A stretch of 64,000 bases of DNA from Epiperipatus broadwayi (Eukaryota; Onychophora; Udeonychophora; Euonychophora; Peripatidae). Positions 47,051 to 57,764 of the stretch are shown piece after piece (the first letter of the stretch is position 1; each line of letters opens with the position of its first letter). The notes under the pieces were generated by a model that was given only the letters and a program-made list of their open reading frames with translations, did not search any database and was not told where the DNA came from. The stretch lies in NCBI GenBank assembly GCA_028023455.1, contig JAQFVV010012507.1:1933456-1997455 (forward strand). The letters run 5' to 3'. Both the position numbers and the translations under genes were made by a program.

Positions 47051-49374
47051 TAGTCAAGAATAAAAATCTTGAAATATATATGTATATAAAGTTCACTCAT
47101 TCCTACATCTATCTAGTCTTAATTTTACAAAAAGTTGAAAAGAAGAAAACAATGTGGAGATTAATATTATTTTTGAACACATTCTATTATTATCTTTGAA
47201 TACATTCAAATTTGCTTTTTTATTTTTATATAAAATTTATTTTTCATTAATTCACTATTCCTTTTCCATTTTTTAATTTCTCAACAATCTGTTCTTTGCC
47301 TGTTTAAATTTGCATTGTTTAATGTATTCATAAAAATGGCAAACTAACATCTAATCATTTCTGGATCAATTATTAGTTTAAAAAAATAAAAATCAATTAC
47401 AGTATGGTCTCTTCAATGAAGCTATTCAGGTCAGCTGTTTCTTTAATGTTGAATTATAATTTAATCTTTTCAACTATTGATCATACAATTATTTGTATAC
47501 ATTGGTTTTGCTATCATTCTGCATTTAAATTAAGTTAATGTTCTTTGCAAATAAATATCAAACCTTGATGACATAAAATGCTATGGTCTTCTAATTTTTT
47601 ATGATGAGCATAAAACATAAATAAAAGTAATATTAATAAGTAATATAGTATATTAAAACCAAAACAAATATCTCATTAAAAATTATAAAATTAGTAAAAA
47701 AAAAAAACACACACACACACAGACAAATACTGAGTTCAGTTATTTTAGCATTTTTTAAAATCTAATTTTAATACTTTACTAAAATAAAAAAAAATTAAAA
47801 TAGTATTACATAATACAAAATAATTAATAAAATTGTCAAAAAAATATTCTTTATTCTTTTCAAAATTGTTTATTTCCTCTTTTCAATTTCTATATACATT
47901 AATTATATGTAACTAGGGGGGGGGGCATGAACTTGAAGTATCTCACTTGGTATCTTAATATGAATAACTAATATTATTACTCTGTCTAATATCTCATCAA
48001 TTTCAACACTGTTGTTCTTCCACAGTTTATTTATAATGAAAACCATTCAAATTATGCATCCAAAATTTGTGACTTTATAGTAGAGTACATCTTCATTCTT
48101 TAAAACTATTGTTACTTAAACTTTTCTTCTCACTTTACGAAATCTAATGATGTTCCATTTTATTATTGGATAGTTATTTTCCAAATCATGCAATCATCCA
48201 TTGAAAGTGATCTACAATTCTAGATACATAAATAAGATGATATCATTCTATGTCAGCCTAGGTTTAAAAACAGAGTATTTTTAACATTGTCTGCCATTGT
48301 CTGCTACTTGTGGTCTTGGTTGATATTTTTACAGTCTTCGGGGAATATAGATCATTATTTAGTTTTGTTTATCATAATTGCAGATATCTGTTAGAAAAAT
48401 GTTATTCATATGCATTCATTCTGCTTTCAAGAAAACTCAACTGATAATGACAGAAATTAAATATATGAAAAGAAAGACTATAATATTTCTTCAATTTAAA
48501 ATTCAATGGTAGATTGTCAATAGTTTCACTATGCTTGGATGTTGCCTGTTTGTTTATTTACTATATGAATAATCTTGAAGTAGTAATAGTTGAAATGACA
48601 AGAATGTACGGAGTAGGTATTAAAAATTGTACTCTGCTCAGTTCTTTAAAGGTCTTATAGAGGAATTAAAAAATATCATTTCAGTAAATAATAATTTTTT
48701 TTCTAAGAAAAAAAAACATTTGTATGTAAACTATCGGTGAACATAAAGGCTCAATACTAAAATCTTTAATTGCAGAAAAGTTAGAATTCAGCAAATATCA
48801 AATTATATGATAAATATCATTCAGACATTTTTAAAATTAAATGTGCTATTGTTCTTGTTGTTAAGCATGCATGCACACATGTATATATGTTCTCTAAAAA
48901 TGTTGTTCTTAAGCTCATAATACAAAAGTTAAATCTTTGGTCAAAAACATATTTATAAAATGTAATCAATATTCCGTAATTCAATATCTATTTTTCCATT
49001 CACATACAATATCTTTATTTTTTTTATATAAATGCTTTTATTTTCTTTACAGTTTCTATTTGTTTGTTTGTTTTACAGATATAATTTAAACAAGGAATGT
49101 GAGAGGGCAGTATAGAGATTTTTTGTCGTTTCAATTGATAGTTTTTAAAATTGGGATTAATACATTTTAAATAATGGTTAATTTTTTGGGGGTTTCAATT
49201 GAAAGCTTGATTTAATGATTTATTCTAAACATATAATAATGTACACAAACTAAGTCTGATATATACATAAGAGATATGCATTTTAAGTTATTGCAGAAAT
49301 ATCAAATGTCAAATTGAATTAAAGTATTTTCTGCAACCTTTTGAATAACTAAAACTTCAATTTGACAAAGTTTA
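47051..49374. other. AT-rich stretch, no gene recognised
   Basis: It contains a 10-bp G run at 47,916-47,925 and a short AC repeat near 47,708. No coding similarity seen. Confidence 0.55.
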
Positions 49375-49387
49375 TTGAACTCAGACC

Positions 49388-49428
<41 letters not shown>

Positions 49429-49437
49429 ATTTCTTCT

Positions 49438-49475
<38 letters not shown>

Positions 49476-49502
49476 AGAAGAAATTTGAACTCAGACCTTC
49501 AT
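49375..49502. repeat. AT palindrome flanked by 18-bp direct repeats
   Basis: TTGAACTCAGACCTTCAT occurs at 49,375 and again at 49,485. Between them lies (AT)n, then TTCAAATTTCTTCTAGA, (TA)n, and the reverse complement TCTAGAAGAAATTTGAA. Confidence 0.9.
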
Positions 49503-49521
49503 GCTTCCTATATCTATCTAT

Positions 49522-49609
49522 CTTATACAACTGATACACTGATCACATACATATATTTGAGATCGTTTATTTCTTTCACATATGTGGTGATGTGTATCAG
49601 TTGTATAAG
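49522..49609. repeat. Perfect 18-bp inverted repeat
   Basis: CTTATACAACTGATACAC at 49,522-49,539 is exactly complementary to 49,592-49,609. Similar words occur at about 61,780-61,800, so it belongs to a dispersed family. Confidence 0.9.
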
Positions 49610-49866
49610 ATTGAGTACATAAATATAAAGAGCTTGAAAATCTGAGTCAAATCCTTTCTAGTTACATTAAGTTTAATATAGACAGTATATTTATATTCAA
49701 ATATTATATATACATTAAATAAATGATGAATATGGCATTTAGAATTAAATTCATATAGAGATAGATAGCTTAACAAAAAGTGAATTGCAAAATATTTTAA
49801 AAATAAAAAATAATAGAGATAAAAATATTTTATAGGATTTGCTTTTATTTGTAATGCATCCCCCCC

Positions 49867-50038
49867 AAAAAAAAATATTGTTTTTTCAAACATAGTTGGT
49901 TTTTTTTAGATTAAATATGAAATAAAAACATGGCAGGAGGGTATTCAGGAAATAATTCCATCTTTTACCCCTCCCTCCACTTTTATTTTATGTTTAATCT
50001 AAAAACCCCAATTGTTGTTGAAGAAACAATTATTTTTT
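49867..50038. repeat. Inverted repeat, ~70-bp arms
   Basis: The left arm (AGATTAAATATGAAATAAAA core, about 49,908) pairs with the right arm (TTTTATTTTATGTTTAATCT, about 49,981). The outer parts include TTGTTTTTTCAAACA and TGTTGAAGAAACAA, with a loop of about 30 bp. Confidence 0.85.
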
Positions 50039-53000
50039 GGTTTTTAGTGCATGACAAATAAAAATATTTACTATAAAATATATTTTATTTCTATTGTCAT
50101 GAGTGCAGTAATTTTAATATTGTTTAAATTTGATTCTTAAGATTTTTTTTATTGCTGGCAATTTTTTACAAAGTTGTTTTTGAGTGTTGTGTTTCTGGCT
50201 AATATTTATATTTTTAATAACTGAGTTAATTTGATTGCTGATCAATTATATTTTGCCCATTTTAAGGTGTTTTTAAAATGAAGATTATATATATATATTT
50301 AAAAAAGTGACTTGTAATTGTAAATGGTTATTCTAAAAAGGAAAGAGAAAAGAAGAAAGCACAAGAAGTTTAAAATGACTCTACAAATGAATTTCTTAAA
50401 TGTCCATATGCACAATTTTTTTAAATTTAAAATATTATATTGACTTTTAATGTTTGCACCAAACCCAACAACTTTTTTATCCATTATATCTAATATTAGT
50501 GATATGTTCCCCATGAAAGGTATTAATATTATTTGTTTTTTAGTATTTTTTTGGTTTAATATGGCTCTCGTAGGAAAACCATGTTTAAGTACACTATAAA
50601 ATACTTTTTAGGAGGTTTGTTATTTTTCATACTTCACAAGTCCAAACTAATGAAGTATGATCTCATAATAGTAGATTTAATATCATCTCATCTAACAAGT
50701 CAAACAATATAATGATTAGTTTTATGATTTTGTCTATATTATGATGTATCTTTAAATAATTTTTTTTATTAATATTATTATGTTGGAAGAGTTTCTATGT
50801 CTCTTTTCCTTACAAAACAATTCACAGAATAATTGCCACATATACAATTAATTTAGTTGTTATAGTTTTAACTATTATACAACACATTTACATCTGTATT
50901 GAACTCCAATATCCTAATATGTCTGTTTATCTTAAAAAACTATTTTTTTTATTTAACAAGCTGTCAAAATATTTAGACCAGTCCATATTTTCAGCCTGAC
51001 TACTATACAAGTCTAAAGATTGTGTATTTTTTTGTTGCTGTTGCTGGTTGCTAAAGCATTATGTAAAACAGTAATTTCTAAAAAAAGAAAATTTATAACT
51101 TCCATTCAAAATATTGAAAATATTTTATATATCATGTTTTGAACTGGCAGAAGTAGCACAATCATCAGAGTATTGTATTCTCCAATATCAAATCTATATT
51201 GGACATTTATGACTGCTTCATGAAGCTATCTATAGATTAATTCAAAAAGTAATATTATTAATATTACTATTAAGATTTAAAGCAAAATTTGTCAATTATA
51301 TGCACTTGTTTAATATTTCAAATATTTTAGATTGAATGCTACTATTAATAATACTTACTAATAATAACTAACAGTTCTTTGCTTTTCATAAGTATGACAA
51401 AACAAGAACAGCTTTCTAGTCTACGGTCATGTAATAATAATTGACAAATCAGTGACTCAGATATTTGGCATTTGCTTTTGCTTTCATCAATGAGAACTGG
51501 TATTTAAATCAAGAAGTAATGCAGTTATAAAATTATCATCTGATATTTAATAATTACTCAATATAAATGGCACTAGAGTTGACAGTTACTCCTTTTTTTC
51601 CCAAAAAATGCTTCATCTTGTATTACTGTATAGCAGGTGTATAATACAAATAAACTTACACGAAATAGTTACCATTTTAAAAGATTATCTTTTTGAAGAA
51701 GTCAAATACTTTTACCACATTGATAAAAGTTTATGTATATATGAGAAAGAAGAAGCTCTGAGGAAAGTACTTGTTATTGTACTGAAACATCAGCCATTTA
51801 GCTATTATATATATATTATATGTTGTCTTATTAAACAAATGGCAATAGTTTTAAAGTTAACAGGTCACAATTTTATTTTAAATTTCTCGATGTGTCATCA
51901 ATATTCACAATCTATCCATTTTTAAAATTGCAAAGAACTATTTTAACTTATGTAAGCTGGGAATCTTTATTAAAAATGAAATAAATTGATTACATAGATA
52001 TAATACTGAAAGTAATTATTTGGATTTTTGTGTTATTATTCAAAAGATGATCAGAATTTTCTTTCCATCTTATCAAAATATCATGGTTATCAAAGTTGTC
52101 ATTTACTGACTTTAAAAGGATTATTTGGTTTTTAGATTCATATCTTAATTTTCATGCATAAAAAGCAGAAAAAAAAATGACCATAATCAGAAAATGACTA
52201 TTTCCTTTATAAGTTTTTTTTTTTTAGCCATTGAAATATTGACATAAAATCCTTAAATTGCTTTTGAAACTTCAAATTCATTTTTCTGTATGCCACCAGG
52301 CTAGAAATAAATATTGCCAATTTTAGTGTTTAACCATGGTTGAAATTTAATACAAGTAGTATTTTGCTAAGAAATCACATATTTCTAAGATAGTCTTTTT
52401 TAAAAGTTGATGTAATTTTAGTATTTGAATGTATATAATTTTTGATATGACCAATAATCTGTAGTTGTAAGTGCTCATATAATTTTGATTTCTTTTAAGA
52501 TTTTTATTTTTAACTATATTAAAATGTGTAAGTTACCATGGATTTGTCAACTGCCTTTTTCTTGATAGAGACATTCTCTCAGCTGTACAAAATCTTAATG
52601 ACAATAAAATATTGAGGTTACACTCCCAATTTCACTACTTTCAATAATATTGGACCACAATTTAGTGATCCTACCAATACTTGCACTAAAATCTCTATAA
52701 TTATTTTTAGTATTGCTACATTATCACTATCTTACAGACAGTAAAGCCTTTTTTATGTGAACTTTTGGAATTTAATGTTGGAATTTAATTACTGATAAAA
52801 TACATTTTCTATTATTGCAAATCAATTTTTAATATATTATCAGCTTCTCATCAAATTAGATTTTATTCCAATTTCATCACCATGCAATTTACTTTCATTT
52901 GATAATCTGCCATTTCAAAAAGAGTGTATATTCTGTTTAATTACTCTCTGCTCTTTTGGATTAGAATTTTCTGCGAATGGTGAAGTGAATTTTAATGCAT

Positions 53001-54059
53001 GGTAATTACTTAATTTCTATTACTGAACTTTATTCAAGTCTTATAGAATCTGTAGTAATTAATGTTTGGACATTTTGTATTTTATTTAGAAAAAAATGAA
53101 AACTTTTATTTTTTTATTATTTCAGCCAGAATTTTTGTCATCAATACTGTTATTGATATTCAATACAGAAAATAGTTGCTACACAGAAAAGATTAACATT
53201 TTCACAAATTAAATACAGCTTAGCAATGCTGTTGATTGGGCAGTTAATTTCAAGAATTGTTAATCTTTCCTTTGTAATTACAAAATAAAAAGGAAGAAAT
53301 AAAGTTTATAGAGTTATTACAGATATTGCAACTACATCTAACATTTAAATGAGCAATTTATTCTGCACAGTGACCTAGACAGATTTCGCTAAGCAGATCA
53401 TTTAGAGATCACTCTTTTTGAAAGGTGTATGTACATGCAGCATATGCGTGTATACACGAGTGTTGATTAATATTGGGAGTTTTGATGATTTTTATTTTGT
53501 TTTGTAACTTGGAGATTTTGCTGCTTATTTGTAAATTATTTTTGTTAATGTGTTTTTAGTATTTAACATTTTGAAAATTGTTGCTTCAAAAGTCTTACTA
53601 GTTTTCAGTTTTCAAAGCTAAAGTTAATAAACATTTCTTTACTAACCAAATTGATTCAATTTAGGCTTTAACTTCAACCATAATTTAATTTTAATTACTT
53701 TTTCTTTTCAGTGACTGAAAAAGCTTGCTTTCTGTGGTTGTTCTAAAGCTCAATCAGTATTTTAGTCACAAATAGTTTTATACATATCATTTAAATGCAA
53801 TAAAAAAGTGAAAACCAGTTAGTCTGTCTCAGTATTTATCGATCTATCAATTCAACCTATTGTCTACTCATATGCAAGATTATATAGTGATAAAATTAGC
53901 CAAATGTGGGATCCTTTTTTATGTATGAAAATTTAAAATCCGTGAATTTATAATTCATTATATTTAAAACAGAAATTTAAAAGAGAACAAAAAATATTAA
54001 TAGGATAAATATATAATGGATTGATATTTTGAATTCCAGCTTATACTTTTCATCTTAAA
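50039..54059. other. AT-rich stretch, no gene recognised
   Basis: It includes a perfect 10-bp inverted repeat TCATACTTCA/TGAAGTATGA at 50,628-50,660. The 105-codon frame at 51,608-51,925 is not recognised. The 5' part of the Penelope-like element may extend left of 54,060, but I cannot recognise it. Confidence 0.45.
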
Positions 54060-55190
54060 ATATATGAACATAAGAGATCTCTTAGATAAAAATGTATCTA
54101 ATTTTTTAATATTGATCAGAATCTATCCCAGTATATTTTACATATTGCCAAAAATTCATAAATCAGCTTGCCAATGGTACATCTGTTGTAGCTTTTGCTG
54201 GTCATCTACAGAAAGTATGTTGACAGTTATAATAGTCTTATTCCATTATCACTTAGTTCTTCCATTAACAATATTACGCCTTTCCTTTCAATTTTAGAAA
54301 ATATTAAATATCAACTACCAGTTGATTTTTGTTTAGTTATTTTAAATATTGTACCACTGTACACTAATATACCTCATGATGATGGGACCGAGGTTATTTA
54401 ATGTGCTGTACCAAATAGAAAGTGTGATCATTGTCTTATTATTATGTACGAATTAATATATTTGGTCTTCATATAATTTTTTAATTTTGAATTCTAGATA
54501 TTATTTACAGAATTTCAATTTTAGAAAATATTAAATATCAACTACCAGTTGATTTTTGTTTAGTTATTTTAAATATTGTACCACTGTACACTAATATACC
54601 TCATGATGATGGGACCAAGGTTATTTAATGTGCTGTACCAAATAGAAATTGTGATCATTGTCTTATTATTATGTATGAATTTATATATTTGGTCTTCATA
54701 TTTAATTTTCAATTCTAGATATTATTTACAGAAACAAAATACTACAAAAAGTATAAAAGTGGCACCATGTTATGCGAACATTTTGTTGGTACAACTACAA
54801 TCCTCTATATTTAGAAATCCTAGGCTGAAACCGCATACTTGGCTTAGATATATAGATGATATTTTCATGATATGGCCACATAATAAAGTTGATCTTCATA
54901 CATTCTTAGATTATATAAAGAATTTTAATGAAAGTATAAATTTTACCATGAAGTTTGCAAAACAAATTGCCCATTTTCTTAATGTTGTAATTATTTATAC
55001 TAATAAGGTTCTTATTATTACTGTTTATAGCAAAACAACTAATAATCATCACTATCTACATTTTCATAATAAACATCTTAAGCATTTAAAGATTAATACC
55101 ATCTATAATCAATTTTTAAGAATTAGCAGCATTTGTAATGAAAAATTTCTTCAACAAAATACAGACGATTTGTATTTAATTTGTTCCTAA
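54060..55190 (+). pseudogene. Penelope-like element reverse transcriptase relic
   Basis: Frames on the plus strand chain into the RT of a Penelope-like element. From about 54,126: FYILPKIHKS (family block 'FY.LPKIHK'). 54,205-54,400: SSINNITPFL then NIVPLYTNIPHDDG (family block 'D+.SLYTNIPH.+G'). 54,727-54,800: YYLQKQNTTK..KVAPCYANI (family 'Y.Q..GTAMGT..AP.YAN+'). 54,842-54,875: RYIDDIFMIW, the catalytic YIDD box. Then KFAKQIAHFLNV, YSKTTNNHHYLHFH and FLRISSICNEKF. These are group-defining blocks of this telomerase-related RT. Stops and frameshifts are present, and a 227-bp tandem duplication lies between the second and third blocks. The GIY-YIG module follows at 56.3 kb. Confidence 0.88.
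54286..54734. repeat. 227-bp tandem duplication inside the Penelope RT
   Basis: The two copies, 54,286-54,512 and 54,513-about 54,734, both start TTTCAATTTTAGAAAATATT and both include CACTGTACACTAATATACCT. They differ by a few substitutions and small indels, so the duplication arose after the element was already decaying or shortly before. Confidence 0.93.
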
Positions 55191-55273
55191 AATCTGTATG
55201 AAAATTAAAATGTACAAACGAAGAGCAATGTAAAAAAAACCATCAAGAAGTGCTTTTAAAATACTGTATATGC

Positions 55274-55720
55274 AAATGAAAACTAAATGTAAATACGGTA
55301 GTAAAGCATCTATTTTTCCTCTTCACTTTAATATCACTTTTTATTGCAATATAATATCACATTTAAACGTGAATTTATGTACTGTAATCACATTCTTTTT
55401 TTTGCAATTTAAATACTATACCTCTGTAGTTACATGCATTGATTTTTTTTCCAAGCATTGTTTATCAATTCTTTACATAAATGTAATAATATGCTAACCA
55501 AAACTAAATGTAAATCCAGTACTAAAACATCTATTTTTTTCTTTACTAAATATTGTATTGCAAACATAAATTTCTGTATTGTAATCACATTTTCTTTTGT
55601 GATTTAAATATTATACTTTTATAATTCAAAGCTCATGTACTGATTTTTTTTTCTGAGAGTTTTTTTTTTTATTAATTCTTTGCTTAAATGTAATAATATG
55701 CTAACCAGAACTGAATGTAA
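55274..55720. repeat. ~220-bp imperfect tandem repeat downstream of the RT
   Basis: A unit beginning AACTAAATGTAAAT recurs at about 55,278, 55,501 and (start only) 55,711. Shared words are GTAATCACATT and TGTAATAATATGCTAACCA. Confidence 0.8.
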
Positions 55721-55757
55721 ATATATTAGAGCATATATTTATTTTTTAATGAGGTAC

Positions 55758-55877
55758 ATTAGCATATACATAAATAACATTTTTGATTAGTATCTGGTGT
55801 TTTCTTTATAAATTTATATTAGCATATACATAAATAACACTTTTGATTAGTATCTGGTGTTTTCTTTATAAATTTAT
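55758..55877. repeat. Tandem duplication, 2 x 60 bp
   Basis: Two 60-bp copies (55,758-55,817 and 55,818-55,877), containing TTGATTAGTATCTGGTGTTT, differ by one or two bases. Confidence 0.95.
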
Positions 55878-56309
55878 CAAGGATAATTGAATTATACTCT
55901 TTTTTTTTCTTGATGAAGAGTTCTGTAATGTACTGTCTTTTTCTATTGCCCTAGCGGGTTATACTAAAGTAGAATGTATGAAAGTCAGAGACAAATATGA
56001 AGTATAACTAAAATATTGTTGGATAATGCAGTAATAAAGTTTTCAGTGATTGAAAGGAATGAAGTTCTTTTATTTAAGAAGAACAAGAGACAGATGTTCC
56101 ACCATTGGTTCTTTTAATAGCAGCATACCTAATATTAATCATATATTGAAAAAAAAACAAAAAACATTTTAACATACTAAGTTCTATAGATTATTTAAAA
56201 TCTATTTTTTTCAATCTAAGGTTGTATATTGAAGACACAGATCACTTAAAAATATACTTGTAATTTGATTAGTAATTCTGTACCAGAAAAAATTGTTATC
56301 ATTGCACTG

Positions 56310-56605
56310 ATAAAAGATGTCTTACGTGCAAACATATTATTGTGACAAAAATTGTCCAAAGCACTAGTAATAGTTTTAAATGGTATATCTCTAATTGTAT
56401 CATGTGTAAAAGTGGAAATTTAATATATTTAATAGTGTAATAGATGTTTGAACCATTATGTAAGTGAGTCAGGAAACAGAGTATATGATAGAATAATAAC
56501 CATAGATTTGACATTTTGCATAAGAATGACGACAGACTAGTATCAAAACATTTTCATTTATAAGCTTCATTCAAGTAGTGATATTCCAGAATATTTTTTT
56601 TTTTC

Positions 56606-56684
<79 letters not shown>

Positions 56685-56772
56685 AGAGAGAGGGAGAGAG
56701 AGAGGGAGGGAGAGAGAGAGAGAGGGAAAGAGAGAGAGGGAGGGGAGAGAGAGAGGGAGGGATAGAGGGAGG

Positions 56773-56806
<34 letters not shown>

Positions 56807-57162
56807 GGAGGGAGAGAGGAGAGAGAGAGGGAGGGAGGGAGGAGAGAGAGGGAGAGGGAGAGAGAGGGAAGGAGAGAGGGAGGGAGAGAGGGAGAGAGAG
56901 AGGGAGGGAGAGAGAGAGGGAGGGAGAGAGGGAGAGAGAGAGGGAGGGAGGGAGGAGGGAGATAGAGGGAGGGAGGGAGGGAGGGAGGGAGGGAGAGAGA
57001 GAGGGAGAGAGGGAGGGAGGGAGGGAGGGAGAGAGGGAGGGAGGGAGAGAGGGAGGAAGGGAAGGAGGGAGGGATTATATTTTTAAATTCAAGACTTTAC
57101 ACCCACATGAAATGAACTTAAACAAAGACACTATCACAGCTTTAAAGTACCTAGTTTCCTAA
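56310..57162 (+). pseudogene. Penelope-like GIY-YIG endonuclease relic split by a microsatellite
   Basis: From about 56,310 the plus strand encodes DKRCLTCKHIIVTK, then SNCIMCKSGNLIYLI, then (frame changes) HYVSESGNRVYDRI and LVSKHFHL. This is the C-terminal zinc-binding linker plus GIY-YIG endonuclease of Penelope-like elements (family: 'C.+C.TC..I', 'C.SSNLIY.I.C..C...YVGETG..L..R', 'VS.HF...H'). The coding sequence is then interrupted at 56,608-57,074 by a GA/GGGA repeat. It resumes at 57,075 with YIFKFKTLHPHEMNLNKD, equivalent to the family's ending 'E.+WI.KL.TL.P.G+N'. The 194-codon open frame across the microsatellite is thus not a gene: its Arg/Glu/Gly run is repeat expansion with a Penelope tail. 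The catalytic Tyr/Gly positions are degraded. Confidence 0.82.
56608..57074. repeat. (GA)n/(GGGA)n microsatellite, ~470 bp
   Basis: Pure-purine tract on the plus strand. It starts as uninterrupted GA for about 70 bp, then changes to mixed GAGA/GGGA/GGAGGGA units. An 8-bp G run marks the transition near 56,677-56,684. It lies inside a Penelope GIY-YIG coding region. Confidence 0.98.
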
Positions 57163-57164
57163 GG

Positions 57165-57760
57165 TATTCTTTTATTATTTGTATTATCTTTATTATTTAC
57201 ATTTATGGATATGCCTGTCTCTTTAAAATTAACATAAAATTACTATTATTCTATATTTAGTTTTGAGTACATAGTAATTTTTGTAATATGCGCACATTTG
57301 TTTATTTATACAGTCAGATATATATTTGTATACTTTTTAAAATTAAATTTGCAGTCCTTTGTGTTGCTTGATTAGTAAATAATGCAGTTTTTTTAATGCA
57401 CTTTAAAATAGATTTGCAATTAAGTGGTGAAATTTCTTTTGTAAAATCCTTTAAGCAATAAGTATTTTTTTGTCAAATATGTAATTTCTGAACAGCACTA
57501 TTTTATTGTATTTTTTCTGTCTGATGAAAACCAGTCATCTGATTGAAATATAAAAGTAGGCTTACATTCAAATAGTTTTGATTCACTTTATTTTTTTGTG
57601 TCAATATATATAAAGAGAATCATTTTTTTGAATGCAATCACCTTGTCACTTTTGGTCTGAGGCAGTTGGCTTTCATCAGCTGCTATTGTATATTGAACAA
57701 TTTCTAATTGAGTAATTATAATTAGATATTACCTCACATTAAATATTTCCAAATATATGA
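57165..57760. other. 3' flank of the Penelope relic with hammerhead-like inverted pair
   Basis: At 57,521-57,527 the plus strand has CTGATGA followed 17 nt later by GAAA (57,545-57,548); the 17 nt between can form a short stem (AACCAG/CTGATT with one mismatch). A second CTGATGA lies on the minus strand (57,679-57,673), and the sequences after each are similar (both run into ACATTC/GCATTC and then TTCTCTTTAT-like words), giving an inverted pair. Penelope-like elements carry hammerhead ribozymes in their terminal repeats. Stems I and III are not clearly formed, so this is only a candidate. Confidence 0.35.
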
Positions 57761-57764
57761 AAGT

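Noticed and set aside
49597-49893. 98-codon minus-strand hydrophobic frame
   Set aside because: Composition reflects AT-rich sequence; it overlaps inverted repeats and a C run and matches no family.
51608-51925. 105-codon plus-strand frame near the Penelope element, as a possible N-terminal part
   Set aside because: None of the Penelope N-terminal blocks could be recognised in it.
56578-57162. A 194-codon open frame rich in Arg/Glu/Gly, which could be read as a novel RE-repeat protein
   Set aside because: It is translation of a GA/GGGA microsatellite with a Penelope C-terminal remnant; there is no independent start context or non-repeat domain.
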